A stretch of DNA of 64,000 nt from Incurvaria masculella (GCA_946894095.1 OX335656.1:8695001-8759000); one strand, 5' to 3'; shown: positions 1-12,926, counted from the first letter of the stretch. The notes: a model not told the origin generated them from the letters alone. Numbers and translations: made by a program.

Positions 1-2317
1 GAGATCCCTTCGATGCTCTCCTCCACGTCACATTACGTTATCGCAGCCGTGTTGAGGGGTGGTATTGGTGGGTTTCGCTTGGTAAGTAGACGAATGGAAG
101 ACCGCCTTGCGTCTGCGCAAGAGTGTTTTTTGGTGATCGCGCCGCTGCATACTAACACAATGCACACACTGATAGCGTTCATGGAAACAAGCCCGTTTGA
201 GGTATCGGAATGCTAGCCGCGACACCGACCGCGTCAATGACAGACTTCACTCTCGCCGCTGGCGCTCAAATCGCCGCTTCCGTCATGATGTTGCCAAATC
301 TCGTGGGGATGCTTCAGAACAGAAAATAAAAAATACCGTCAATTGGAGTTACTGCGACATCTACATTTGAAATATTGTAATAAGCTGAAACTCAAATTAA
401 TGAGATAACAGTAACTTCGTAATACATAAAATTCAAAAAACCGTATTTGACTTAAGTCTATCCGTCTTTTTCACCGCGCACTTCCAAGTCTCAAACAGTA
501 ATTAATGACATGACATGAACACCGAGATAAAATTAAGCGGCTCATTTTCAAAATATAATGACAATAAATAATATCGCTGTTTATCCTGAAAGTAATGTTA
601 TTACGGTATATTTAAAAACATAATATAAATACTCAGTAGCCATTTAAAGAGTGTAAGGGTAGGTCAGCAACAGGGAACAATACTACAAGAAAGTTAATCC
701 TAATTTCCACTCCAAAGGCCGGGCGTGGTAGGGGGTGGGGTTAGGGCAGGGGAGGGTGTAGCGCGTGGGAAGGACGCAGCAGCCGCTAACTTCCAGTCGG
801 GACAGCGCTAAATTAACTGTGAAAATACCGGGAGTTAACCCGCGAGTTATTAACTCGATCAACGGCCAGCTAATCAGACGTCGACCGCGCGGAACGTGCA
901 TTCGCTCACCTCGGCCCAACCGTCACTCTCATACATATGGAAACGACTCTTAGGGTAAATAAGACCTAGGCGAACCTATTTTTTTCCAGGCACTTAAGTA
1001 CACCTGACATAGCTGTTAAGTTGACGAAGGCTTTTACATCCGAAAAACATCAATACTCAATACTCAATATTTATAATGAAGGTTATTAGGTTAAGTAATT
1101 TACAATTAAAGACTTTTCGCATTGTGGGTTCTTGTTTACAAGTAGTTCTTAGTTCTTTGCCTTAGACCGTTCTACCAAAAATGTAAGTTTTGTCAATAGC
1201 ATTATTTAGGTATGAAATCATAATTGTATTATACTCGTATCATTAATGTAGACGAAAAAAAAAGATGAAAAAAAAACATAACTTAGACCAGTGAAGTTTC
1301 TTTGCGGGTTCTTCTTCACCGGTTGATATAATCCGCGGATCAATTAAATTGTGACATGACTTAGTGTAATTTGACTACCAAAAGTTGAATAAATCAATAA
1401 AATGAAATAAAAGTACATAGCGGGGGCCCCACAGTAGTATAGTTGCCGACATTCGGACTGAATATGTCGAAGGATTTAGTTTGCACAGGGGTAAAAGTAG
1501 AAATGAAAGCAATATTTTGTGGTAGCATTTGATAGCAAAAATATCTACCCAAAGCCATTGAAACGGAAAGGACCCTTCCATTTTCATGCCCTAAGCTTAT
1601 GGCAAGATTCTGATTGGTTTTTAATATACAAAGCCTCCTATGCCAGGCCCTAAACTATGTAAGACGCGCCGAACCAGCGGGTTGTTTTCTCTTTGGACGC
1701 ATCGGCAACGCCCATGAACTTTCGAACGTTTTTGGTGGACGCGAAAAATTAAGGATTGACTTACCTAAATTGTTACTAAAGACAGCATAAAAAAGTATTC
1801 TGAGAACCTAAGTCCCCATTCAACATTTTAACTGAATGGACATAGGGTCTCTTCCACCAAGTACTGACTAGCTCAATCCTCACATTAAAGGGCCTTTCTT
1901 ACCGTCTGGCAATCGATACCTGTACAAGATAATCAGCACTTTAGTCGCCCTTTAAGTGTCGATTAAAATAAATCAGCTCTTATAAATTAATCGTCTTTTA
2001 ATTATCTGAAAATTATACGAAGAGTATGTACTAATGACCAAATACTTATAATCTTTGAGATATAATGCCTTCCTCCTTATCGCGTTATGATAATATGATT
2101 TATAATTGATTAATTATAATTATATTTATATATTAAGATACTAATTGCACTTTAAGTTAGTTTTTCAAACAAGAAAATGTATTTGAATTGTTATTTTTAC
2201 GACTCTGGTTCTTTCTTTCTTATTTAATTTTAATCTTTATTTATAAAATTCCGGCGTGTTTGTAATTATACAGAAAAATATGTAATCTCAAATGTTCACC
2301 AAATACAAAAATAAATG
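1..2317. other. Unassigned DNA, no gene recognised
   Basis: I recognise no gene or repeat family here. The first 330 bases and about 700-930 are richer in GC. The rest is AT-rich, and 2040-2330 is extremely so. Short open frames occur on both strands but show no family resemblance and no splice-flanked coding look. It may be intronic or intergenic. Confidence 0.5.
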
Positions 2318-2460
2318 ATTCATAACTAACCGTTTGAGCCGTTTGAATAACACGCCCGCAAAGGTTTCTGATCACATTTTACCGGGCTCCGCTCAGGTGA
2401 ATGTCCTGAACTAATTTGATCCGGGCTGTGCCCGGTAACCTCAGCAAATATGTACATAAA
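2318..2460. repeat. Dispersed repeat, copy 1 (CCGGGCTCCGCTC type)
   Basis: This stretch aligns with 13518-13650. Both begin ATTCAT(A/G)ACT(A/G)ACCG, continue through AATAACACGCC, TTTGATCACAT and GGGCTCCGCTC-type blocks, and end in GTACATAAA. The GC-rich CCGGGCTCCGCTC core resembles Helitron-like starts common in Lepidoptera, but the family is not certain. Confidence 0.6.
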
Positions 2461-3520
2461 GTGCGAAAATGGCAGTCTCCTGAAAAGAGGTGGAAAACTA
2501 CCCCGAACACCAAGTCGGAAAAGTTAGCGCGTAGCAAAACTTCGCAGTTTCAAATTGCAGTTTGTTCAAAGGTGGTTCGAAGTCACCCCTTTACATAGAA
2601 AGTTTCCATAAAGTAGAAGCTCTATTGATTAGTAGCTTCGAAACATTTGGTTCTCAAGACCGATCGGCTGCTAAGGTCATATTTTATATTTTTATGTATT
2701 TAATGGATACAACATTACCGCTATCCCATAAAAAAAAACGGGGTTTTCCCGACTTTTCTCAAATTTAACTTTTCACCCCTTAGTTGGTCAGTGCTTATAA
2801 TGCAATGGGTTTATTTGTCACGACGACGCAAAAACATTTAGCAACTTTGGTGCGAATCCAGTTATTCCGAACTATTGCAAAAGTAAATATTAGACAGAAA
2901 TAGTAGATAGACAGACAGACAGACAAGCAGTTATGCTTTGAATATAAAAATTGGTGAAGTTTTATAATCTGAATAGAGTTTGCTAATCGAATGGCTGAGA
3001 CGAGTTAGTGGGGTATTACGGAGTTGGAACTGCCGACTGCGGAACTCCAATCAAATGACGTTCAAAAGAAAAGTTTTTCCAGAGTTTCCTGATAAGAAAA
3101 GTTGGCTCGGGAATAGCGATTGTTCGTCTATTTTACTTGACCTATAACGGTTTAATTTTATCTTACATAAATTTAAATCGAATATTTAAATTTATCAGTT
3201 AAATCGTTTACTTATTTGCTTAGCAGATTATACATTTTAATTACAGTAGTTAATCAAGTTTTGTAAGTTAGATATCGATTACATTGTGAACTATAAATTT
3301 ATTTATGCAATTATTAATTATTAATTATTAATTATTTATAATATTTATTTATGGATTTTGTAACGACCAGGGGAATGACACTATATAGGGTAATGATAAT
3401 TTGAAAGTGTGAAGTGACATTTTAGGAATCATGTTTATGTATTAATGTCGTAAATATTTCTACCGAATCGATATACATATGTAATTCATATCAACTTCGT
3501 TTGACATATCTAACTAGCTC
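2461..3520. other. AT-rich unassigned stretch with a short GACA microsatellite
   Basis: No gene is seen. A short GACA tract (about five units) lies near 2906-2926 and may mark a decayed GTCY-microsatellite element. TTAATTA-type simple sequence runs through 3290-3350. Confidence 0.5.
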
Positions 3521-3665
3521 CTTTTCCATCTGTAGCTCTGGTATTTTTGGTTTAATATAAGGAAGGTCCTGGCATGGCACCTAGTTCCCATGTGGTGTGT
3601 TGGGCTAACACCATGACAAAAGGTGTGGTATTAGCCATCTATGTCCAGTCACATAAAAAAAAAAA
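3521..3665 (+). mobile_element. SINE fragment, 3' end, 5S-headed subtype tail
   Basis: The fragment holds the SINE body end (TTTTCCATCT, ATATAAGGAAGGTCCTGGC, CACCTAGTTCCCATGTGG) and the terminal GTATTAGCCATCTATGTCC block, then an A-tail. The CCTAGTTCCCATG variant belongs to the 5S-headed subgroup. The 5' part is missing, as expected of truncated reverse transcription. Confidence 0.8.
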
Positions 3666-4705
3666 CTTTAGATACATTTTTAAACTTTATTGATAAAATA
3701 GAAAAATGATATAGCATAAGTTGTATTGCAATTAAGTTATTATTTATGTTAAGCATCGACGGGGCAGTTTTAGCATGTTATTACAATTTACAAAAAAAAA
3801 AACATTTATAATAAAAATACATGCAAGTGTCATTTATAAGCTGATTAGATTCATACTAATTGATAAGGGCCGTGCAAAACGCATACAATATATAATAATG
3901 CCTTTTCTGCTGTTCCTGAACGGAGAGTTAAAACAAGATAACTGATGAGTCATCCTGAATGTGGATTGTGTCCGGTAACAGATGGTACCCATGCAGGTTT
4001 TCGTGATGAGTTGAAAATTTGAATGCAAATCTCGCGTATAAAAATGCATATCAATAAAATATTATTATTCCTATAAATAATAACGTGTAAACATATGTTG
4101 GTCGTTTTATCATTAAAACCTGAACAGTAAAATAAGATATTAATTTTGTATGCTTCCTTTGTACTTACATACACTTCATGTACGTTTCGCTCAAAGAAGT
4201 TTTAATTTCTACAATTCAGTATAAAGCCATGTGTATGTGTGCGACTCGTGGTATGTACTGAGTACCATATTAATTAAATCTAGCAATAAAACATTTGCGC
4301 GAAGAGTCCTATTAACATTTTACTGCAATGAATTTCGGGAGCAATTAGAAAGATCCATCGAGGGTATCAAATGAAGCCCAACGAGGACTAATCGTTCGCG
4401 GAAAACGCGAATATTACAAACGTAATTTGTGAGCGCGCAGAATGGCTGGCAATAACCGAGAAAATCGACGCAATATTAGCTCGAGGCAATGCTGGCTGGG
4501 CGCGGAGGCGCGCAGCGGCAGTCTAAACACCGCTCTGCCTCCCTCCGCACCACACACACACACACACACACACACACACCGCTAGCACACCCTCAATCTC
4601 ACCTACACCTACACTTCACCACCACACTCTTATTACGCTTGTGTAATAACTTACTCTACTTCTCCTGGCGGGATTAGACGCACTAAATACACATTTTAAA
4701 ACCAG
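3666..4705. other. Unassigned stretch with a GC-richer block
   Basis: 3666-4280 is AT-rich with no recognisable gene. 4290-4560 has a more balanced base composition and could be conserved non-coding or promoter-like sequence, but no motif decides this. Confidence 0.4.
4551..4579. repeat. (CA)n microsatellite
   Basis: About fourteen uninterrupted CA dinucleotides follow a GC-rich block. The His-Thr-rich frame read across it is an artefact of the repeat. Confidence 0.95.
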
Positions 4706-5047
4706 TGGCTCTCTGAGCGGCTCACGAGTCTGTCTTTGCATAGCTTAAAACTGTATAAATGTTCACCGCGTACATTCAAACCAAATCTTATTATTTTCTT
4801 GTATTTTCATCATTGGTACTTACCTAACGCTTTAGGTCTTGTCACAAAACATTTTTTTTGTGACATTTTTGTTTTTTTTTTTTCATAAACAGGTTAGATT
4901 AAAAAAATCCATATAATTATCGAACCGGCTCACAAAGAATGGGCTGGGAATACGGCATATAGAGGAGAACAGCCGGACAGCCGGACAGACATACTAACGC
5001 ATTTTTGCCCAAGCTGAGACGGAGAGCTTGCGCTTCACTCGGTCAAT
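4706..5047 (+). repeat. Three-copy dispersed repeat (GCATTTTTGCCCAAGCTG family), copy 1
   Basis: The sequence aligns with 34458-34763 and 55901-56259. Shared blocks in order are GGCTCTCTGAGC...CGTGAGTC, CTTACCTAACGCTTTAGGTC followed by TTGTCACAAAA, an AT-rich middle, AGCCGGACAGCCGGACAGAC, and GCATTTTTGCCCAAGCTGA ending near CTTCACTCGGTCAAT. It carries no coding sequence. The family identity is unknown to me; a non-autonomous Helitron-like element is possible. Confidence 0.75.
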
Positions 5048-6608
5048 AATTTAAGATCTCACGGTTATCTAACGCAGAATCAAGCAGATGAATATCAGAT
5101 GAACATTATGCCCATTTTCAAAATGTATACTAATTGAATAAGTTTTAATTCAAATGCAAATTTTTACACACTATGGCAACCATAATAAGATAAAACAATA
5201 ATTCATGAACAATTGAGAGATTAATTTACTTGTATATAAGCCACAGTGCTAGTTGGCGACGGAATAGATTGTAATTAACACAAATTCAGAAGTCTGATTG
5301 TTTTGAGGATTCGTGATTGCCTGGAGTTAGTCAAGAAAATGTGATCCTTCGGCACAATTTCAGCATCGCTCCATAAAAAAACGATGAATATTTATTGAAG
5401 TTATATATGTAAGTTATCAAAAAACTTAAAATTGTTGCAAGTTTCAATGCAATTAACAAATATTTTGAAATTGTCCAATATCAATAAAAACCGCTGCAAG
5501 TAAAACCTGGTTAGTGATATAGGTTGAATATTATCTAGCTAGACGATAGTACTTAGTAAGTACTATTACTTATTTTGTGAAACTGCCAGGCATTCATCCG
5601 TCTTTTCACTATTTACCATATTTGTTTATTCATTTGCTTAAATTGTTGCATAATTCACGTTCAGGATAAAATGAGAACACCAAATTGTTATACTAGAATG
5701 TGTGTAATGCAGTATTCAATATCTGTAATTTTATAAAATGTATTTTGGCTTTCTTATATATTTTTGGTTTATTATATATAGCTGCTTTTATGAAACTATA
5801 TCAAACAAAAACTCTTAAACTTTTATACACACACAAACACTTTATTCAGTAATACAGCAATATTTACTGTATTTTCTTCTTTATTATAGTAATAATTTCA
5901 CTTTAGTTTTAATATCGCATGCCTTCTGAGCCCGGTGTTGAGTGCAAACCAGCGCGAGTTGCTCTAGGTATGTCTTGCGACGTATAAGCTATTATAGATT
6001 CTGCAGCAATAAATGATATAAGCTTTCACGTTAACATTAGGTCATTAAGAAATCCTGAATTCTTTAGAACTAGTTTATATAAATCAAATATTTCTTCTAC
6101 CAATCCTGTCGCAAGAATATGCAGTCTTTATAATAATTGTGTTAATATTTGCCAGGATAATCTCGATGTATTTCACGACAGTTGTTCATGTTTCAGAAGT
6201 AAATTAATAAAGGTTTTCAAATAGTGTTCTCCAAACAGTACAAGTATATCTACATCAATCGTTTAGCGTCCTATTAGAGTTAATTATGTTTTTGCATGCT
6301 GTGCAAACTTTTAATTGGGGCACAGTCACTTACTCTTGTATGCTTTTATTCATTTACCTGTTGTTGTATTGTCTGTGTCCTGTAAGATTAACAAATAAAA
6401 AAAAATGAAAAAACAAATAATTATCTAGTCGCATTATAAAAAAAACCTAGTGCAATGTCATTGAATCAACTTTCCTGTAACTTACATGGCTATTACAGTA
6501 GCCACATACCTTTTCATCGTTCAACTTACTGTTCTTTGTTCTTTCTCTGTGTCTAATACGTTTTAAGTTTAAGTTTGTGTTTAATAGAGGAATTAAAGAA
6601 TTGAATAA
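5048..6608. other. AT-rich unassigned stretch
   Basis: No gene or repeat is recognised. The DNA is strongly AT-rich with frequent stop codons in all frames. Confidence 0.5.
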
Positions 6609-6958
6609 ACGATTCGATAAGCTTGGTGAAGCACATCTGAGCGCGGTTAGGTTCTGGATGGGTGACCATTTTCAACCGTTGAGGCTGGCCGTGGTTCGGA
6701 TTCTACGTAAAATTGTAAGTCCTCTTCCTTACTGACTAGGTGGTAGGGTTAATCCCATCCGGGTTGTTACCATCGCATTGAATGAAAGGTCAAAGCGGCC
6801 ATTAAAATTGTCCGTGTTTTCCATCTAGTTCAATTTCAATGTAGCCGAGCAATATAAGAAAGGTTCTGGCATGACACCTAGTTCCCATGTGGTGTGTTAG
6901 AGTAATATCTGACCGTCAGTTTGGTATAAGTCATCCATGTCCAATTACATAAAAAAAA
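6609..6958 (+). mobile_element. SINE, nearly full length, 5S-rRNA-derived head
   Basis: The head reads TGAAGCACATCTGAGCGCGG then TTCTGGATGGGTGACC, matching the 5S rRNA internal promoter region (box A and the GGATGGGTGACC box C). The shared SINE body follows: GGTTCGGATTCTACGTAAAA, GGTGGTAGGGTTAATCCC, GTCCGTGTTTTCCATC, GTTCCCATGTGGTG. It ends in CCATGTCCAATTACAT and an A-tract. Transcription would be by RNA polymerase III and movement would need a LINE in trans. Confidence 0.9.
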
Positions 6959-7367
6959 CTTTAATGTTTAAGCTCAATAAAAAAATAGGCCAGCTCTGTT
7001 ATGCTTCCTCAGACATGACACGTAAATAGCTGTGACGGTACTTTCGGCACGCATTTTCCTTGAATGGAGCGCTATAAAATACGCCTTCATACATAGATGC
7101 CTACCCGTGCACCATCATAAAACAGCCTTTAAGCCACTCCAATATTACACATTACTTATTATTATTATTATAATCCCTCCACACACACTGCGTAACTTAT
7201 GAAGGTGTCAATGTGTGTAGAAGCGACATATGGATACTCTCGTTTGTGGTACCATACTTTAAGTAAGTAGTAAGATCTTCTACTTACTACAACGAAACTA
7301 TAACAGCTTTTACCCAGTTCGTGCGTGAAAGTTTTGCAAAGCATTGATAGGGTTTTTTTATGTTAGC
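6959..7367. other. Unassigned stretch
   Basis: No gene is recognised. An (ATT)n tract lies near 7150-7172. Confidence 0.4.
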
Positions 7368-7560
7368 CCGTGGGTTTGCGAACTTTCAGGGGGACTGCGA
7401 AAACCAGGCCGGCAGGCCAGGTGTTTCTTCGACCCGCCTTTGAAGGATGGGGTCCTTCAAAGGCGGGTCGTAATTTGAGGGAAATACCAAGGAAGGGAGT
7501 TAATTAATTATAATTATAGACAAAGGATCTAGAGGATCGGGGGGTATTATTTTTGTAATA
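7368..7560 (-). pseudogene. LINE reverse-transcriptase C-terminal fossil, copy 1
   Basis: This aligns with 47385-47575. On the minus strand the better-preserved partner reads a (V)KLWxGL.AE.FPA.YNLGSF pattern, the usual end of a non-LTR reverse transcriptase (LWN-LP--VF). In this copy the frame is destroyed, and an 18-bp inverted duplication (7430-7470) sits inside it. It is a short, old, non-functional remnant. Confidence 0.6.
7430..7470. repeat. Perfect 18-bp hairpin inside a LINE fossil
   Basis: CGACCCGCCTTTGAAGGA at 7430-7447 is followed by TGGGG and then its exact reverse complement at 7453-7470. The related fragment at 47385-47575 lacks the hairpin, so it arose here, probably by templated inverted duplication. 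Confidence 0.9.
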
Positions 7561-8830
7561 TCGACTGTGAATCGGTGCATTTTCTCCCTGTTCCGCGTTG
7601 AGCGAAGTTAGCAAGGGTTCGGAGGTACAGCGTTTTGCATTCGACGAGCATTAAAGAAGTAAACGAGCAAAAAAGAAAACGTTTTTTGTGAACCAACATC
7701 AGCAGTGCAACTAGTTCCAAAAACATTTTGATAACATCAGGCGTCAATATTCCAAGCCGTCATAATTTCCGATAAAGGACATAAATAAAGCATACATAAA
7801 ACATATTTATCATCTTTAAAAAATTAGTTTAAAAACTTTTACATATTTTATTATGTAAGTTACCAAGTAATGTTGTTTTGAATTTAGAAATGTGTTTAAA
7901 AAAATGCGAAAAAGTGTGTGAAAAAATGTTCTTATACTAAACAGTGTTAACGAACTATTGAATTAATATATACAAAAATAAATAAATATTTATTTAGCTG
8001 ACCAGATATAATTAGAATAATCTAACATGTATTAGTAGAAATCAAATGTCTGTTAGGCTGCTCCTCATACGCGCGGTAAGCCGTCAAACTAAATATTATG
8101 TTAACATAATACTATAAATCTGAATAATATAAATAATATAAATAAATATAATAATATATAAAAATAAAAATTAAAATATATAATGCACACGTAAGCTATA
8201 TATGAGCTATATATAATATATGTAATAAATATAAAAAATATAAATAATATTATAAATCATAAATTTGAAATAAAATACAATAATTTGGAAGTCACTTTCG
8301 GACAGTAGTTGATAATATTTACTATTTTTATATTGTTGGTTAATTTTTTTTTTAACGGCTTCGGAAAGTATATAATTGTTGTTGTGTAATAAGGTGCTTT
8401 CTGTTTGACGACTTGTTTTCGATTTAAAATATCGCTTATTCCAGAAAGTCCCTTGCTGCAGCGAAACGAAACTTAAGCGATACACATGTCAGTGCGCCCT
8501 TTTGTGGTTAGCAATGCAAAACCTAAGCTTCCTAACCCGCCTCAACCCAGAAGCGGCTCAGATCCGTACGTGTAGCCTCTGCTCAAAGAATCACGTTCCG
8601 CGACTGTCTTTTATAGCCGGACCCCACGTAATGGAATATTCGAGTCCGCCCGGATTGTTTTACATTTGATTAGGTTTAGCCGGCGACGCCGCGTCGCCGC
8701 CCGCCCCGCCCTGCCGCTTGTTCCAGCTTGCAGGGCACGTAGCTGACAGTTCGTAGGGTCTTTCATTGCTTATACGGTGGATACTGTCCGACCGGACTTG
8801 GGGCTTTCTGGAGAGTTACTTCTTTTCAGG
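7561..8830. other. Unassigned, very AT-rich, ending in a GC-richer block
   Basis: 7770-8340 is extremely AT-rich (TATAAATAATAT-type sequence). 8500-8770 is GC-richer, with CpG-dense sequence near 8680-8720. No gene is recognised. Confidence 0.45.
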
Positions 8831-8939
8831 TTTTTTTTTTTAATTTGGACATTGATAGCTAACATCACACGTGCACTTTGTCATCATGTTGCCCAAATTG
8901 CCAGATGGGAACTATGTAGGTGCTATGTCAGGACCTTGG
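8831..8939 (-). mobile_element. Old SINE 3' fragment
   Basis: On the plus strand a poly-T run leads into TTGGACATTGATAGCTAACA, then GGGAACTATGTAGGTGC and TATGTCAGGACCTTGG. This is the reverse complement of the SINE 3' end. Many substitutions mark it as an old copy. Confidence 0.7.
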
Positions 8940-9120
8940 TTAGGTAGGCCCGTAAGAATAAGAAAATTACGATCAATTCATTTATCATTTGAAAACCACT
9001 GATCCAATAAAAACAATAATAATATAAAAACAATTATATCTGTAGTCAGCTGTGGCTGTGAGTGACATATGTCGAAAATTTTCTATAAATTAAAATGATT
9101 GTATTGTTTGATATATATTG

Positions 9121-9650
9121 GCGAGAGGGTCTCCTTCATGCACGCCGGTGGGTGCGGGTCGTGGTGGCGGGGATCTCCCAGACGACGTGAGCTAGGCTTC
9201 GAGTGCTGGGAGGACGTAGTAGGTGACGCGTAGGCCACCACCACCTTAGATGAAAAATAAATTGAAGACTTATATTAAAAAGATCTTGTTTTCATCTAAG
9301 ATCTAAGACCACCACCCTCATCCCGGAGAGCCCCTCATCCCGAAGAGCCCCTCATCCGCCGGACTGTTGGGCACCGGCACGCAGATCAACTTGCGCGGTG
9401 CCGGGTGATGCGCCTCGGTCCACCGGTGGCGGAGGTCAGGTGCAGACAGCCGACCTCAAACACGCCGGAGAAGTCGTGCGCCCCGCATCAGGTGGTAGCG
9501 GGACCTTGACCGCTGGTCCCCTTTGCAGGGAGCCAAGGTCGTGGGTGGCGCCGTGGTGGTGAGCTCCTTTCCAGGGAGCCAAGGTGCAAGGCGCGGTAGT
9601 GTTGAAGATCTATGACCGCGAGATCAACTAAGACTGTCACGAGTGATTTT
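9121..9650. repeat. GC-rich repeat shared with 54360-54490
   Basis: This is a GC-rich block with repeated CCACCACC, CCTCATCC and GAGCCAAGGT words. The part at 9461-9640 is similar to the reverse complement of 54360-54490: ACGCCGGAGAAGT, GGTGGTAGCGGG, TTTGCAGGGAGCCAAGGT and ATCTATGACCGCGAGATC. GGGAGCCAAGGT occurs twice here (9529 and 9576), showing an internal duplication. The family is unknown; the 54 kb copy has a coding-like appearance. Confidence 0.55.
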
Positions 9651-12210
9651 TGTACAAAATTAAAATTTCCATGATTGCTGAAGGTTTTCGACGGCTGGAC
9701 GTTTATTACCTGGGTTAATTTAATTTCTTCGAGCAATATTTCCAAAGCAAAATTACGAACCCTTTCACTTCTTAAGAAACTACATACTTTCTAACAAACA
9801 CGACGATTTTTTAAAGTAATAGTATTTATTAATAATGTAGATGTATGAAGCAAGTGACCTTGCTTCACGGTCGATTTCACTGTCCTTGGAAAAAGTCACG
9901 TAATTTCTTAGTCCTAAAAGTATATTTACTTAAGGCAACCTAGGCTCTAGCGTCTGATGCCAAACACGACTTTGGTGATGATAATATGTTTGAATGTTCA
10001 ATCTTTGCAGTCAATGTCCGCAACGCAGGTAAAGTCTTAAATCAATGTATGTAGGTATACTCTTTAACACTGTGTTAGCAGTAGGCATTTAATTAGGGAC
10101 GAGGGACTGTAGGACAATTCCAAATTATGGTATGTTTTGCTGGTTCAGATCCAGCCTTGCAGTATATTCGTACAGTAGATCTTTGGTCGATAATACATAC
10201 ATACATATCACATTCATTGAACATTATATGATATAATTTAAAGTAATTTAAATATTACTTCCAAACTTCAAATTACCTACAATTACGATTATTGATTTGA
10301 CGAACGTTTACTAGAGCCACAATCCTCCCTTGGTGCTCAACTTCTAATGACAAGAAATATAAAGGACAAAAGAGCAGTATTTCAACAACACGTCACAGCT
10401 CTTCAAATAAACTCGTCAACCCTACCCAATTTCATGAAAAATATCGGGACAATAGCGATTATTTCGAGCAGTGAATTGATTCCGTCCCTCGAAAACGTCT
10501 ACCATCTTTTATTCCGCCATTATTTCAGATCGGCGGCGGCGGCGGAGCGCTCTCAACACTTCCTGAGTGGGTCCAATCAATAAGCCGCGTGTCTGGAGGG
10601 TCCTTGTGACAGGACGACGGGGCGGGAGCGGGGCTGGGAGACCCAAGGGGGGTGGGGCCGCGAACAGCGAGAAAAATGTGAAATTGGCAGGTAAATAGAT
10701 TACGGGATTTTACACCTAACGCTCGCCGCTGCGGTTGAATGATCGGGAGTAAATGGCGGTAAACAGAAATATGTACAGCGCGTGCCATTTATAAATGGGG
10801 GGTCTCGAGTCCAAGCTTCCACAGGACTCGCCGAGTGATTCTTTGAAAAAGATGGACGATGAATTTACGTATTCTCAATGTGTCTCTAGCTTTTTGGGAT
10901 GTTTTGTTCTTTACCACTTATATTATCATGCGTGTGTATTTTTAATAAACTTGCATATAAGTATATTTTTTTGTAGTTTTGGACAGGTTTGTGACAGGAA
11001 AGGTTAAGTTTGTGAAGGTTTTTGGTCTCGGAGCAACACCACCGCTCAGGTCTTATTTTTTTCCCGATTGCCTATTTGCGAGCGCGCGGTAAGGTCTCTT
11101 ACTTCCGTTATTTCAGCAATAAATCATATGGAACTGCTATCGGTAGTTATGGATAGTTATAGAGCGTGATAATTAAATCGATGAGGGTACCATTTTTTAC
11201 TACATATTTTCAAATTTATTTCTTTTGAGACCACCATTATCAAAATCCATCAAATATTTATTATTTTAAGAGGCATCGGCAAGATATGTTGTTTCTATTT
11301 TAATAGAACACACTGAAATGAATGCGTGTCCAGCAGTGTTACAGGACAAAAAAAGTCACGCTTTATAGCCTAGAATAAAACGATACTAAAATCAAGACGA
11401 AAATCCATTGAAAAATTACGATTTTAAGTATTTTGTCTCAGAACTACTCTTGGGCTAAAATCAACCAAGTATGTGTAAGAAACAAACTCATTTGAGAATA
11501 ATCGAGCCCACATGCAAGCGATTGGCTAGTGAACTAAATGAAAATAGGTAAAATGAAAAAAGGTAAAATAAAAATGGTAAGTGTAAAAGCAACCGACGCA
11601 CCCGGACAGCGGAGCGAGGGTTGAACGGAGGGCGGGAGCGGCCGTAAGGGGAAACCACTCCCGATAATGCCGTAAGGTGTTTTCAGACTATGACGAAACA
11701 TTTCGCTGGAAAGCTGAATTGATTTATTAAATATTATTATATTTATAAAAAGATTAATAATTAAAAAAAATATATATTTCAGAGCCATTCTAGCACAATC
11801 CTTCTTTCTCTCTTATTACTTCCAAGTTTATATTTATTCTTTTCAGTGCCAACCACTGCAGGGCTTGGGCCTCTCTCAACCTTACAGGTTTAAAGGTCGT
11901 TGTCATTATCCTCCCTGGGTGACCAACCCTATCTAGGAGTAGATACCTACTCGTAGTATATCATACGACCTATGGTGTGTTTGGTATGGGTACGCTTACA
12001 CTACATATACACAGAGTTATGTAGTTAAAATAAAGACTTGCAATGAAATGTAAAAACCAGTTCATTCTGAATACATATTTCCTTTTGTTATTCTTTTTTT
12101 TTTTTGCTATTTCTCTATTTTTTAGTGTAAACACAAAATAAAAATCGAATTTCACGAGAGCGAATTCGCTGGCCATAGCTAGTTCCACACGGTTATGAAT
12201 CTACGCCCAT
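9651..12210. other. Unassigned stretch
   Basis: No gene is recognised. 10520-10800 is GC-richer, with a GGCGGCGGCGG tract near 10533. 11590-11690 is another small GC-rich patch. Short ORFs across these patches look like composition artefacts. Confidence 0.45.
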
Positions 12211-12600
12211 GAGCAGCTTGTAGCTTAGTGGCGCAGGGACATGCCTTGCATACCAAAGGTCTGGGGTCAAATCCCCGCCCGTTCATTCACCACTTTCATT
12301 CTCTTTCTGAGTTGGATAATTTAGTCACAAATGGAAGCAGCTCCATAATTCGGAATATGTATAAAGCTATCTCCCTATCCCATACTAGTTGGTAGGGTTA
12401 AGTCTGCCAGTGTTGACACAATCGTATGGGATGTATAGGTGGTCAAAGCAGCAATGAAAATATGTCCGTATTTTCCATCTAGTCCAATATAGCCGTGCTC
12501 ATAAAGAAAAGGTCGTGGAATGGAACTGTTTTCCTTCGGGGCAATATCATAACTGAGGGTGGGGTATTAGCCATCCATGTCCAGTTAAATTAAACAAAAT
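12211..12600 (+). mobile_element. SINE, full length, tRNA-like head
   Basis: The head reads GCTTGTAGCTTAGTGGCG...GGACATGCCTTGCATACC, then GGTCAAATCCCC. These are A-box-like and B-box-like RNA polymerase III promoter elements. A CTCTTTCTGAGTTGGATAA linker and the common SINE body follow, ending in GTATTAGCCATCCATGTCC and an A-rich tail. It is diverged from the copy at 43548-43956, so it is probably older. Confidence 0.85.
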
Positions 12601-12926
12601 GTGATGCATGAAGGATAACAGATGGTAAGGTAAAAGTACGAGGTAGCATGTAATGGCGCCAGCAGCCGATAGTCGATCGATGTTGCCATAAAAAGTTTAT
12701 AAAAAAGACACTTTTAATCCGCGCTTTCAATAGCCGGAGCAGCGGCGACACTTTTAATCAGGATAGCTCGTCCTCGCCAGGATTCGGAAACAAAGCGATG
12801 CTTCGGTCATTATTTCTATAAAAATAAAATGGAAACGAGCCCTCATTGAGTTTCCATAGCAACGGGTTCTTCGCTAACGTGAACTGGAGGTACATGTCTA
12901 ATCTAAAGTACCTACCTATACATAGA

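Noticed and set aside
4489..4677. ORF with His-Thr repeats
   Set aside because: It is produced by a (CA)n microsatellite.
9121..9460. CRISPR-like or satellite array in the CCTCATCC / CCACCACC repeats
   Set aside because: The words are irregular in spacing and number. This is a GC-rich dispersed repeat in an insect genome, not a spaced array.
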